A stretch of DNA of 64,000 nt from NCBI GenBank assembly GCA_963817755.1, contig CAWFPB010000003.1:186001-250000 (forward strand), read 5' to 3'. This document shows, piece by piece, positions 27,749-36,024 of this stretch; the stretch's first letter is position 1, and every line of letters starts with the position of its first letter. The notes beneath the pieces were generated by a model. That model made no database searches and had not been told where the DNA came from. It saw only the letters and a list, made by a program, of their open reading frames with translations. Source of the DNA: Oleiagrimonas sp963817755 (GTDB lineage Bacteria > Pseudomonadota > Gammaproteobacteria > Xanthomonadales > Rhodanobacteraceae). A program made the translations under genes and the position numbers.

Positions 27749-29052
27749 AGACCGTCGACTGGAACGCAATGAATGCTGCCGACCGGGAGGCAGTGCTGGC
27801 GCGGCCGGCGCAAGCGGCCAATGCCGAGCGCGCGCGGGCCGTGGCCGACATCATCGCGACCGTGCGCCGCGACGGCGATGCCGGCGTGCGCGCACTGACC
27901 GTGCGCCTGGACGGTTGCGAGCTGGCAGACGCCGCCGTCGAGGAATCGGATTTCGCGAAAGCCGAGGCGACACTCGACCCGGCCCTGAAGCAGGCCATCG
28001 TCGAAGCGCGGGTACGCATCGAAGCCTTCCATCGCGCGGCCATGCCGGCGCCGGTGCGCGTGGAGACGGCCCCCGGCGTGGTATGCGAACGCATCCAGCG
28101 CCCGGTGACCCGGGTCGGCCTGTATGTGCCGGCCGGCAGCGCGCCGCTGCCGTCCACGGCGCTGATGCTCGGCGTGCCTGCGCAGCTGGCCGGTTGCCCC
28201 GAGGTGGTGCTGTGCACGCCGCCGCGCGCCGACGGCAGCGCCGACCCGGCGGTGCTGTATGCCGCGCGACTGTGCGGTATCGACAAGGTGTACCGCATTG
28301 GCGGCGCGCAGGCCATTGCCGCCCTGGCGCTGGGCACCGAATCGGTGCCGCTCTGCGACAAGCTGTTCGGTCCCGGCAACAGCTGGGTGACCGAGGCCAA
28401 GCAGCAGGTCTCGGCCGTGCCCGGCGGCCCGGCCATCGACATGCCCGCCGGCCCGTCCGAGGTGCTGGTGATCGCCGACGGCGAGGCCGATGCACGCTTC
28501 GTCGCGGCCGACTTGCTGTCGCAGGCCGAGCACGGCCCGGATTCGCAGGTGCTTCTGGTCACCGACGACGAACAGTTGGCCGCTGCCGTAGCGGCCGAGG
28601 TCGAGCGCCAGGTCGCCGAGCTGCCGCGCGCGGATACCGCCCGCCGGGCGCTGGCCTCCAGCCGCGTCATTCTCGTCGCTTCGCTGGCGCAGGCGGCCGC
28701 GGTCAGCAATGCCTACGCGCCCGAGCACCTGATCCTCAACGTCGCCGAACCGCGTGAACTGCTCGCGCACATCGACAGCGCCGGCTCGGTCTTCCTGGGC
28801 CGCTGGTCGCCGGAATCGGTCGGCGACTACTGCAGCGGCACCAATCACGTGTTGCCCACCTACGGACATGCACGCGCCTGGAGCGGCGTGTCGGTTTCCA
28901 GCTTCCTCAAGCAGATCACCGTGCAGGAGCTTTCGACCGATGGCCTTCGTGGCATCGGCGCATGTGCCGTGACCCTGGCCGAAGCCGAGGGCCTTCACGC
29001 CCACGCCCGCGCCGTGAGTCTGCGCCTGGCTGCCATGGAGGAATCGGCATGA
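27745..29052 (+). CDS. hisD: Histidinol dehydrogenase
   Basis: A 435-residue zinc enzyme that oxidises L-histidinol to histidine in two NAD-dependent steps. Conserved features: GLYVPAGSAPLPSTALM, the nucleotide-binding VYRIGGAQAIAALALGT, DKLFGPGNSWV, DMPAGPSEVLVIAD, DLLSQAEHGPDSQ with the catalytic and zinc-binding residues, YAPEHLIL and GRWSPESVGDYCSGTNHVLPT. Length is normal. It overlaps hisG and hisC by four bases each (ATGA). Confidence 0.97.
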   Translation: MKTVDWNAMNAADREAVLARPAQAANAERARAVADIIATVRRDGDAGVRALTVRLDGCELADAAVEESDFAKAEATLDPALKQAIVEARVRIEAFHRAAMPAPVRVETAPGVVCERIQRPVTRVGLYVPAGSAPLPSTALMLGVPAQLAGCPEVVLCTPPRADGSADPAVLYAARLCGIDKVYRIGGAQAIAALALGTESVPLCDKLFGPGNSWVTEAKQQVSAVPGGPAIDMPAGPSEVLVIADGEADARFVAADLLSQAEHGPDSQVLLVTDDEQLAAAVAAEVERQVAELPRADTARRALASSRVILVASLAQAAAVSNAYAPEHLILNVAEPRELLAHIDSAGSVFLGRWSPESVGDYCSGTNHVLPTYGHARAWSGVSVSSFLKQITVQELSTDGLRGIGACAVTLAEAEGLHAHARAVSLRLAAMEESA

Positions 29053-30116
29053 GCGTGCTCGACCTGGCGCGTGCGGACGTGCGCGCGATCCAGCCGTATT
29101 CCTCGGCGCGGATGGAAGCGGGAAGCGCAGCGGTGATGCTCAACGCCAACGAGTCGCCGTGGCCGCCTGCGGGCGACGGCGGGCGAACCCTGAACCGCTA
29201 CCCCGAACCGCAGCCCGAGGCGCTGCGCGCTCGCCTGGCACAGCTGTACGGCGTGCGCGAGGAGCAGGTGCTGGTCGGGCGCGGAAGCGACGAGGCCATT
29301 GACCTGCTGGTGCGCGCCTTCTGCCGCCCCGGCATCGACGCCATCGCCATCAGTCCGCCGACCTTCGGCATGTATGCAGTGTGCGCGGGCGTGCAGGGCG
29401 CCACCGTGGAGTCGTTGCCGCTGGATGCTGACTTCGCGCTGGACGTGGATGCCGTACTCTCGAAGCTGTCCGGGGCGGTCAAGCTGGTGTTCGTGTGCTC
29501 GCCGAACAACCCGACCGGCGGCCTGGTGCCGCTGGATGCGATCGAGCGACTGGTGCAGGGCCTTGCCGATCGCGCGCTGGTGATCGTGGACGAGGCCTAC
29601 GTGGAATTCGCCGAAGCCGACAGCGCCGCCACGCTGCTCGACCGTTACCCGAACCTGGGCGTGCTGCGCACGCTGTCCAAGGCCTGGGCGCTGGCCGGCG
29701 CACGCATCGGTACGCTGCTGGCCAATGCGGACGTGATCGCGTTGCTGCGCCGTATCATGGCGCCATACCCCCTGCCCACGCCGTGCGTGGACGCGGCCCT
29801 GGCGGCACTGGACGGGGAGGGCGAGCGCCGCACCCGCGAGCGCGTCGCCACGCTCATGGCCGAGCGCACGCGCATGGCGGACGGTCTGGCGAAGCTTTCC
29901 TGCGTGCGCACGGTGTATCCGTCGCGTGCCAATTTCCTGACCGTGGCGCTGGACGATGCCGAAGGCGCCTTCCGCGCGCTGGGGGCACAGGGCATCGTGG
30001 TGCGCGACGTGGGTCGCTACCCGGGCCTGGCCGGGTGCCTGCGTTTTTCCATCGGTACCCCGGACGAGAACGCGCGGTTGCTGGACGCCCTGAATCGATT
30101 CGCGGAGGCTGCATGA
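29049..30116 (+). CDS. hisC: Histidinol-phosphate aminotransferase
   Basis: A 355-residue PLP enzyme (fold type I) converting imidazole-acetol phosphate to histidinol phosphate. The N-terminal LNANESPW motif, VGRGSDEAIDLLVRAF, the PLP-contacting CSPNNPTGG, VDEAYVEF and the PLP lysine in TLSKAWALAGARIG are all visible, with PSRANFL and GCLRFSIGT near the end. The gene is held between hisD and hisB by four-base overlaps. Confidence 0.96.
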   Translation: MSVLDLARADVRAIQPYSSARMEAGSAAVMLNANESPWPPAGDGGRTLNRYPEPQPEALRARLAQLYGVREEQVLVGRGSDEAIDLLVRAFCRPGIDAIAISPPTFGMYAVCAGVQGATVESLPLDADFALDVDAVLSKLSGAVKLVFVCSPNNPTGGLVPLDAIERLVQGLADRALVIVDEAYVEFAEADSAATLLDRYPNLGVLRTLSKAWALAGARIGTLLANADVIALLRRIMAPYPLPTPCVDAALAALDGEGERRTRERVATLMAERTRMADGLAKLSCVRTVYPSRANFLTVALDDAEGAFRALGAQGIVVRDVGRYPGLAGCLRFSIGTPDENARLLDALNRFAEAA

Positions 30117-31177
30117 GCCGCAAGCTACTTTTCATCGATCGCGACGGCTGCCTGATCGAGGAGCCGGCCGACGAGCAGATCGACAGTTTCGCCAAGCTGG
30201 CGTTGCTGCCGGACGTGATCCCGGCGTTGCGTCGCTGCATCGCCGCCGGCTATGAGCTGGTGATGGTGACCAACCAGGACGGCCTGGGCACCGAGAGCTT
30301 CCCGCAGGAGGACTTCGAGGGCCCGCACGACCTGCTGATGCGCGTGCTGGACTCGCAGGGCGTCACGTTCCGCGAAGTCCTGATCGACCGAAGCTTCCCT
30401 GAAGACCGGGCCGACACGCGCAAGCCCGGCACCGGCCTGGTGCGCCACTACCTGGCCGACGACGGCTGGAGTCGCAGCGTATCGGCCATGGTCGGCGACC
30501 GCGAGACCGACATGCAGTTCGCCGCCAACCTGGGCGTGCGCGGGCTGCGCGTGGGACCGGACGGCATGCCCTGGATGCAGGTGGCGCGGACCCTGTGCGA
30601 TGCGCCGCGCATCGCAGAGGTCGCGCGCGACACTCGCGAGACGCGCATCCGCGTGCGCGTGGATCTGGACGCCGCGGCCGATCCCGAGGTGTCCACCGGC
30701 ATCGGCTATTTCGACCACATGCTCGAGCAGATCGGCAAGCACGGCGGTTTCTCGCTGCAACTGACCTGCCAGGGCGACCTGCACGTGGACGAGCACCACA
30801 CGGTCGAGGACAGCGCGCTGGCCCTGGGCCAGGCCCTGCGCCAGGCGCTGGGCGACAAGCGCGGCATCGGCCGCTACGGATTCACGCTGCCCATGGACGA
30901 GACCCTGGTCAGCGCCGCGCTGGACCTGTCCGGTCGTCCCTGGTTCGAGTTTGACGGCATGTTCCCGCGCGAGAAGGTGGGCGAGCTGTCCACCGAGATG
31001 GTGCCGCACTTCTTCCGTTCGCTGTGCGAGACGTTGGGCGCCAATCTGCACCTGTCCGTGCGTGGGGACAACGCGCACCACATGGTGGAAGGCTGCTTCA
31101 AGGCCGTGGCGCGCACGCTGCGCCAAGCGGTTCGACGGGACGGCGATGCGCTGCCCAGCACGAAGGGGATGTTGTGA
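30113..31177 (+). CDS. hisB: Bifunctional histidinol-phosphatase / imidazoleglycerol-phosphate dehydratase
   Basis: A 354-residue fusion of two his enzymes, as in enterobacteria and xanthomonads. Residues 1-165 are a HAD-type phosphatase with the nucleophile motif FIDRDGCL and VTNQDGLGT. Residues 170-354 are the dehydratase, with metal-binding histidines in GIGYFDHMLEQIGKHGGF, DEHHTVEDSALALGQAL and DNAHHMVEGCFKA. The stop codon shares one base with the hisH start (TGATG). Confidence 0.96.
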   Translation: MSRKLLFIDRDGCLIEEPADEQIDSFAKLALLPDVIPALRRCIAAGYELVMVTNQDGLGTESFPQEDFEGPHDLLMRVLDSQGVTFREVLIDRSFPEDRADTRKPGTGLVRHYLADDGWSRSVSAMVGDRETDMQFAANLGVRGLRVGPDGMPWMQVARTLCDAPRIAEVARDTRETRIRVRVDLDAAADPEVSTGIGYFDHMLEQIGKHGGFSLQLTCQGDLHVDEHHTVEDSALALGQALRQALGDKRGIGRYGFTLPMDETLVSAALDLSGRPWFEFDGMFPREKVGELSTEMVPHFFRSLCETLGANLHLSVRGDNAHHMVEGCFKAVARTLRQAVRRDGDALPSTKGML

Positions 31178-31821
31178 TGGCCAAGGCGGTCGACGTGGTC
31201 CTGGTTGATGCCGGTGGCACCAACATCGGTTCGGTGCGCTACGCGCTGGAGCGCCTGGGCGTGGAGGCCGTCATGAGCCACGATGCGGCGCGCATCCGCG
31301 CCGCCAGCCATGTGATCCTGCCCGGCGTGGGCGCGGCCGGACCGGGCATGGCCCGACTGCGCGAGCGCGGTCTGGACACCGTGATCCGCGAGCTCGTGCA
31401 GCCGGTGCTGGGGGTGTGCCTGGGCATGCAGCTGCTGTTCGAACGTTCCGAAGAGGGTTCCACGCAGTGCCTGGGCGTGGTGCGCGGGCAGGTGCGTCGC
31501 TTCCCTGGCGGGGGCGGTCTGCGCGTGCCGCACATGGGCTGGAACACACTGGAGACCGAGCGCGACGATCCGCTGCTGGCCGGCCTGGAAGCGACCGACC
31601 GGCATGCCTATTTCGTGCACAGCTACGCGGCACCGGTCGGACCCGACACCCTGGCAAGCAGTACATACGGACGGTCGTTCAGCGCGGTGGTTCGTCATGG
31701 CAACTTCTGCGGCATGCAATTCCACCCGGAACGTTCGGCCGCGGTCGGCGCCCGGTTGCTGGCCAATTTTCTGGCCCTGGACGCAGCGACTGCACGCTCG
31801 AAAACAGAGGCCGCGACATGA
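31177..31821 (+). CDS. hisH: Imidazole glycerol phosphate synthase, glutaminase subunit
   Basis: A 214-residue class I glutamine amidotransferase that feeds ammonia to HisF. The catalytic cysteine lies in LGVCLGMQLLFE, and His/Glu in GMQFHPERS near residue 186. The N-terminal VDAGGTNIGSVRYALERLG replaces the more usual DYGxGN start but keeps the fold pattern. The start at 31177 overlaps the hisB stop by one base, and the end overlaps hisA by four. Confidence 0.95.
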   Translation: MAKAVDVVLVDAGGTNIGSVRYALERLGVEAVMSHDAARIRAASHVILPGVGAAGPGMARLRERGLDTVIRELVQPVLGVCLGMQLLFERSEEGSTQCLGVVRGQVRRFPGGGGLRVPHMGWNTLETERDDPLLAGLEATDRHAYFVHSYAAPVGPDTLASSTYGRSFSAVVRHGNFCGMQFHPERSAAVGARLLANFLALDAATARSKTEAAT

Positions 31822-32549
31822 GCACATTCACCGTCATTCCCGCCATCGACCTGCGCGAGGGTCATGTGGTCCGCCTGTACCAGGGCGATTACGCCAGACA
31901 GACGCGCTACCACGTCGATCCGCTGGCCCTGGCGCACGAGTACGCCGCAGCCGGCGCGACCTGGCTGCACGTGGTCGACCTGGACGGCGCACGCAGCGGG
32001 CAGCTGGACAACCTGAAGGTGCTGGCCGACCTGGCACGCGCCGGCATGAAGCTGCAGGCCGGGGGCGGGGTACGCAGCGCCGACGACGTGCAGCGCCTGC
32101 TCGATGCCGGCGTCCAGCGTGTGGTGGTCGGCAGCCTGGCCGTGCGCGAGCCCGAGCTGGTGAGCGGCTGGCTGGCGGACCTTGGCGCCGAACACCTGAC
32201 CCTGGCCCTGGACACGCGCTGGCGCGACGGCGCCTGGCGCCTGCCCAGTGCCGGCTGGACCGAGGACGAGCATGCCACGCTGGACGACCTGGCTCCGCGA
32301 TACGCGGCCGCAGGCGCCCGTCACCTGCTGTGCACGGACATCGACCGCGACGGCACGCTGTCCGGCCCCAACCTGGCGCTGCTGTCGCACCTGCGTGACA
32401 TCGCCCCCGCGCTGGCCGTGCAGGTGTCCGGCGGCGCGCGCGTCGTCGACGACGTGCGCGCCGCCCGGGACGCGGGCGCCGCCGGCATCGTGCTGGGACG
32501 GGCGCTGCTGGAAGGCAAGTTCACCCTGGGCGAGGCACTGTCATGCTGA
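31818..32549 (+). CDS. hisA: ProFAR isomerase
   Basis: A 243-residue (beta/alpha)8 barrel isomerase of the fourth histidine step. Catalytic aspartates are in VIPAIDLREGHVVRLYQGDY (near residue 10) and in TDIDRDGT; phosphate-binding loops are AGGGVRS and GGARVVDD. Length is normal. The gene overlaps hisH by four bases and hisF by seven. Confidence 0.96.
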   Translation: MSTFTVIPAIDLREGHVVRLYQGDYARQTRYHVDPLALAHEYAAAGATWLHVVDLDGARSGQLDNLKVLADLARAGMKLQAGGGVRSADDVQRLLDAGVQRVVVGSLAVREPELVSGWLADLGAEHLTLALDTRWRDGAWRLPSAGWTEDEHATLDDLAPRYAAAGARHLLCTDIDRDGTLSGPNLALLSHLRDIAPALAVQVSGGARVVDDVRAARDAGAAGIVLGRALLEGKFTLGEALSC

Positions 32550-33382
32550 AGCGGCGGCTGATTCCGTGCCTGGACGTGCGCGACGGCAAGGTGGTCAAGG
32601 GCGTGCGCTTCCGCGACCACGTGGTCATGGGCGAGATCGTCGACCTGGCCCTGCGCTATCGCGACGCCGGCGCCGACGAGCTGGTGTTCTACGACATCAC
32701 CGCCAGCCCCGAGGGCCGGCGCGTGGACCGCGCCTGGGTCGAGCGCGTGGCGCGCGCCATCGACATCCCGTTCTGCGTCGCCGGCGGCATTCGCAGTGTG
32801 GACGACGCGCGCGAAGTGCTGTTCGCCGGCGCCGACAAGGTCTCGGTCAACTCCCCAGCGCTGGAACGGCCGGCACTGATCGGCGAGCTGGCCGACGCCT
32901 TTGGCGTGCAGTGCGTGGTGGTCGGCGTGGACAGCCTGCGCGACGAGGATGGCGAGTGGCGCGTGCGCCAGTACACCGGTGATCCGGCGAAGACGCGCGC
33001 CCTGCGCCGCGCCACGCTGGATTGGGTGACCGAGGCACAGCAACGCGGCGCCGGCGAGATCGTGCTCAACTGCATGGGCACCGATGGCGTGCGTCGCGGC
33101 TACGACATCGAGCAGCTTTCCCGCGTGCGCGAAGTGTGCAAGGTGCCCCTGGTCGCTTCCGGCGGCGCCGGGACGGCGCAGCATTTCGTCCAGGTATTCC
33201 GCGAGGCCGGCGTGGACGCCGCACTGGCCGCCAGCGTGTTCCACTCCGGCGAGATCGCGATTCCCGAGCTCAAGCGCGAGCTGGCGGCGCAGGGCGTGCC
33301 GGTTCGTGAAGCGAGGGGCGAGGGGCTTGGGACCAGGGGCCAGGGACGAAACGCGGAACCCTCGCTCCAGGATCAAACTTGA
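32543..33382 (+). CDS. hisF: Imidazole glycerol phosphate synthase, cyclase subunit
   Basis: A 279-residue (beta/alpha)8 barrel that uses ammonia from HisH to make imidazole glycerol phosphate and AICAR. Catalytic Asp are in IPCLDVRDGKVVKGVRF (D11) and LNCMGTDGVRRGYD. GGIRS and ASGGAG form the phosphate sites. The family normally ends close to the AAQGVPVR segment. Here another 22 residues (EARGEGLGTRGQGRNAEPS...) follow, encoded by the GGGRCNN heptamer array beginning at 33315, so the C-terminus has been lengthened by the repeat element. Confidence 0.95.
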   Translation: MLKRRLIPCLDVRDGKVVKGVRFRDHVVMGEIVDLALRYRDAGADELVFYDITASPEGRRVDRAWVERVARAIDIPFCVAGGIRSVDDAREVLFAGADKVSVNSPALERPALIGELADAFGVQCVVVGVDSLRDEDGEWRVRQYTGDPAKTRALRRATLDWVTEAQQRGAGEIVLNCMGTDGVRRGYDIEQLSRVREVCKVPLVASGGAGTAQHFVQVFREAGVDAALAASVFHSGEIAIPELKRELAAQGVPVREARGEGLGTRGQGRNAEPSLQDQT

Positions 33383-33595
33383 CGATTCCATGGGAAACGT
33401 CGAAAAGCATGCTTTGTCACATCCTCTCCGCATGTTGATACGTAAATCAAAGTGCCTTGGAGGAGAGACGCGAGATCAGGTTCTCCAACCTTGCGTCTGG
33501 ACTCATTCTTCCGATGCCATGGGCGATGTGAAGATCGAACACAAGGGCTCCGGTACAGCGAAGCACGACCTGGATCCCGCTCCTCGTCCCTGGCC
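33315..33595. repeat. Heptamer-bounded element A, inserted between hisF and hisI
   Basis: The left end carries five tandem GGGRCNN heptamers (GGGGCGA, GGGGCTT, GGGACCA, GGGGCCA, GGGACGA; 33315-33349). The right end carries the complement TCGTCCC (33584-33590). A perfect 12-base inverted repeat, GGCCAGGGACGA at 33338-33349 and TCGTCCCTGGCC at 33584-33595, joins the two sides. The interior of about 235 bases shows no gene and is poorer in GC than its surroundings. It separates hisF from hisI in an otherwise overlapping operon. Confidence 0.7.
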
Positions 33596-33624
33596 TTAAC
33601 CCCCATAACCCGAAGATCCCAACC

Positions 33625-34254
33625 ATGTCCCAGCAACCATCCGCATTGCCGTCCCCCGACCGCCTCGACTGGACCAAGGGCAACGGCCTGGTCCCCGTCA
33701 TCGTGCAGCACTGGCGCGATGGTCGCGTGTTGATGCTCGGCTACATGAACCGCGAGGCGCTGGATGCCACCCTGGCCAGCGGCAAGGTGACCTTCTTCAG
33801 CCGCAGCAAGCAGCGCCTGTGGACCAAGGGCGAGACCTCGGGCAATACCCTGGAGCTCAAGGCCATCCACACCGATTGCGATGCCGACGCATTGCTGGTG
33901 CAGGCACAGCCGAATGGCCCGACCTGCCACCTGGGCACCGACAGCTGCTTCGGCGACGTCTCGGAACCGGAGCTGGCCTTCCTGGGCCGGCTCGACGCCC
34001 TGGTCGCGCGGCGCCATGCCGAGTTGCCCGAGGGCAGCTACACCACGCGCCTGTTCGATGCCGGAGTACGCCGGATTGCGCAGAAGGTCGGCGAGGAGGG
34101 CGTGGAAACCGCACTGGCCGCGGTGGCCGAGGAGAACGATGCGCTGGTGGGCGAAGCCGCGGACCTGGTGTATCACCTGCTGGTGCTGCTGCGCGCGCGC
34201 AACCTCGGGCTGGACGCGGTGTGCGAGCGCCTGCACGAACGTCATGCTTCATGA
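33625..34254 (+). CDS. hisI: Bifunctional phosphoribosyl-AMP cyclohydrolase / phosphoribosyl-ATP pyrophosphatase
   Basis: A 209-residue HisIE fusion performing steps two and three of histidine synthesis. Residues 1-120 are the cyclohydrolase: MLGYMNREALDATL, SRSKQRLWTKGETSGNTL and the metal-binding HTDCDAD...CHLGTDSCF. Residues 125-209 are the MazG-like pyrophosphohydrolase: TRLFDAGVRRIAQKVGEEGVE and ENDALVGEAADLVYHLLVLL. It is separated from hisF by 242 bases occupied by element A, though it probably remains in the operon; a second promoter inside the element is possible but not visible. Confidence 0.96.
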   Translation: MSQQPSALPSPDRLDWTKGNGLVPVIVQHWRDGRVLMLGYMNREALDATLASGKVTFFSRSKQRLWTKGETSGNTLELKAIHTDCDADALLVQAQPNGPTCHLGTDSCFGDVSEPELAFLGRLDALVARRHAELPEGSYTTRLFDAGVRRIAQKVGEEGVETALAAVAEENDALVGEAADLVYHLLVLLRARNLGLDAVCERLHERHAS

Positions 34255-34351
34255 TTGGGCATGGCAGACGCATCCGGATCGGATGACGGTTGTCACTGTC
34301 GACCACGACCGGGAAACTCCATAGTGGACGCGTCCAGCAGGAAGGTACGCC

Positions 34352-34909
34352 ATGGATCCCTTCACTCTTTCATGGATGGTCTGGCTCGTGATCTGGCTTG
34401 CGGCCTGGCTCTGGTCCAAGCGCTCGCGGCGCCGTGAATCGTTCTCCACCGGCGCGTGGCATACACTGGCCTTCGTCGTCGCCTTCGTGCTGATCAGCGC
34501 GCATCACCTGACCCCGGGGATGCTGCTCTATCCGGTCGTGCCGTATCTGCGGCCCTTCTACGCCATCGGCCTGTTCCTGACCGTGGCGGGCCTGGTTTTC
34601 TCGGTCTGGGCACGCTTGTACCTGGGCAGCAACTGGAGCGCCTCGGTGCAGGTCAAGGAGCAGCACCAACTGGTGCGCAGCGGTCCCTACCACTTCGTGC
34701 GCCATCCGATCTACACCGGCATCCTCGCCGCTTTCCTGGGTACCGCGCTGGCGCAGGACCAGTGGCGCAGCGTGCTGGCCTTCGTCGTGCTGGTGGCGGG
34801 CGTGATCTACAAGTTGCGGCTGGAGGAGCGCTTCATGACCGAGACCTTCGGCGAGACGTACCGCGACTATCGCCGGCACGTGCGTGCGTTGGTTCCCTTC
34901 GTGTACTGA
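34352..34909 (+). CDS. Isoprenylcysteine carboxyl methyltransferase-like membrane protein
   Basis: A 185-residue integral membrane protein with about five hydrophobic helices (residues 6-22, 38-52, 66-88, 118-135, 140-158). The C-terminal half carries the ICMT/PEMT-type pattern SGPYHFVRHPIYTGIL and LRLEERFMTETFGETYRDY, where S-adenosylmethionine would bind. The physiological substrate of bacterial members is unknown. GGAAGG precedes the ATG by six bases. It is convergent with the GST gene downstream; the last his gene ends 97 bases upstream. Confidence 0.85.
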   Translation: MDPFTLSWMVWLVIWLAAWLWSKRSRRRESFSTGAWHTLAFVVAFVLISAHHLTPGMLLYPVVPYLRPFYAIGLFLTVAGLVFSVWARLYLGSNWSASVQVKEQHQLVRSGPYHFVRHPIYTGILAAFLGTALAQDQWRSVLAFVVLVAGVIYKLRLEERFMTETFGETYRDYRRHVRALVPFVY

Positions 34910-34938
34910 GCCGCGTGACGGACCGCTCTGCGGGCCGA

Positions 34939-35547
34939 TCAGGATCCTTCGGGCGGCGCGCTGTGAATCATCGACGGGCGTTGCGCCGCCCAATCCAGCC
35001 ATGTCGACAGGCCCGGTGCGTGGGCGCGCCAGTCCAGCTGCGGCTGGCGGAAATCGAGGTAGGCCAGGGCACAGGCCACGCCGATGCTGTCCAGGTTGAA
35101 ATGGCCGGTGCTGGCGTGGAATCGCGCTTCCAGTGCCCGCACGCCGCGCAGGATCGCCTGCGTGCGGCGCTCGATCATGTGCTCGCTGCGCGCCGCTTCG
35201 GGGCGGCGCCCTTCCATCACCAGGAACACCGTGTACTCGATCAGGGTCTGCGCCAGGGCGGCGATGGCTTCGGCGCCGGTCAGGGCGCGTGGGTCGTGTG
35301 GCCACAGTGAAGGTTGTGGGAAGGCGCGCTCAAGCCAGGCAAGGATGGTGTCGCTGTCGGTGAGTACGCGTTGGTCTTCCAGTTCCAGGGCGGGCACCTG
35401 CATCATCGGATTGGCGCGGGCCAGGGCCTCGTCGTCGCTCCAGGGGTCGACGACCACCAGGCGGATCCGTTCCTTGAGCCCCTTTTCCTCCACGGCCACG
35501 CGTACCTTGCGGGCGAAGGGCGAGGTGAGGCTGACGTACAGTTTCAT
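34939..35547 (-). CDS. Glutathione S-transferase family protein
   Basis: A 202-residue protein with an N-terminal thioredoxin-like domain (MKLYVSLTSPFARKVRVAVEEKGL, PxxQVPALEL, LTDSDTILAWLE) and an all-helical C-terminal domain (residues 85-200). The SPFARKVR segment with Ser9 near the N-terminus is the usual YfcG/YibF-like glutathione site, so conjugation or disulfide chemistry is likely. The start at 35547 has AAGGA at seven bases. It is the last gene of a minus-strand group, 11 bases behind the DUF202 gene. Confidence 0.88.
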   Translation of the reverse strand: MKLYVSLTSPFARKVRVAVEEKGLKERIRLVVVDPWSDDEALARANPMMQVPALELEDQRVLTDSDTILAWLERAFPQPSLWPHDPRALTGAEAIAALAQTLIEYTVFLVMEGRRPEAARSEHMIERRTQAILRGVRALEARFHASTGHFNLDSIGVACALAYLDFRQPQLDWRAHAPGLSTWLDWAAQRPSMIHSAPPEGS

Positions 35548-35558
35548 GCGGATGTCCT

Positions 35559-35963
35559 TCAGGGAAGTACGGCCACCAGCAGCACGATCAGCGCGATGCC
35601 GAAGGCGGCCAGGCCCAGCGAGAACCATGCCCCGACATGCAGGCTCGGGCCCAGTTCGGTGCTGTGTTCGCGATCATAGCCGATGGCGAAATGCAGATAG
35701 CGCACGCCGGCGGCCAGGGCCATCAGCACGCCCATGCCGACCAGCACCGAACCGGCCCAGGTCGAAAGGATGCGCGGATACAGCGGGTCAGCTCCGGCCT
35801 CGGAAGGCAGGCGATGAAGGATCAGGCCGAAGCGGTCGATCACGAAGCCCAGTGCCATCAGCGACAACGCCGAGCGTATCCACGATGCAAGCGTGCGTTC
35901 GGCGGCAAGCCGGACCAGCTTGCGCGACATCTCCAGGCTGGTGTCTTGGTGATCGGACGGCAT
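35559..35963 (-). CDS. YidH family (DUF202) membrane protein
   Basis: A 134-residue protein with the DUF202 signature LAAERTLASWIRSALSLMALGFVIDRFGL in the first half and three transmembrane helices (about residues 31-48, 69-90 and 112-133). The role of the family is unknown. GAGGGA lies close before the ATG at 35963. It lies between the C13 peptidase gene (62 bases upstream) and the GST gene. Confidence 0.82.
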   Translation of the reverse strand: MPSDHQDTSLEMSRKLVRLAAERTLASWIRSALSLMALGFVIDRFGLILHRLPSEAGADPLYPRILSTWAGSVLVGMGVLMALAAGVRYLHFAIGYDREHSTELGPSLHVGAWFSLGLAAFGIALIVLLVAVLP

Positions 35964-36024
35964 CGGGGTCCCTCGGGTCGCGGTCAGAATCACGAAATGA
36001 TAGCGCGTTGCCGCTGCGCGACCT

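Noticed and set aside
22696..34254. Histidine utilisation (hut) operon
   Set aside because: Only a lyase is found; hutU, hutI, hutG and a HutC regulator are missing and the rest are biosynthetic genes.
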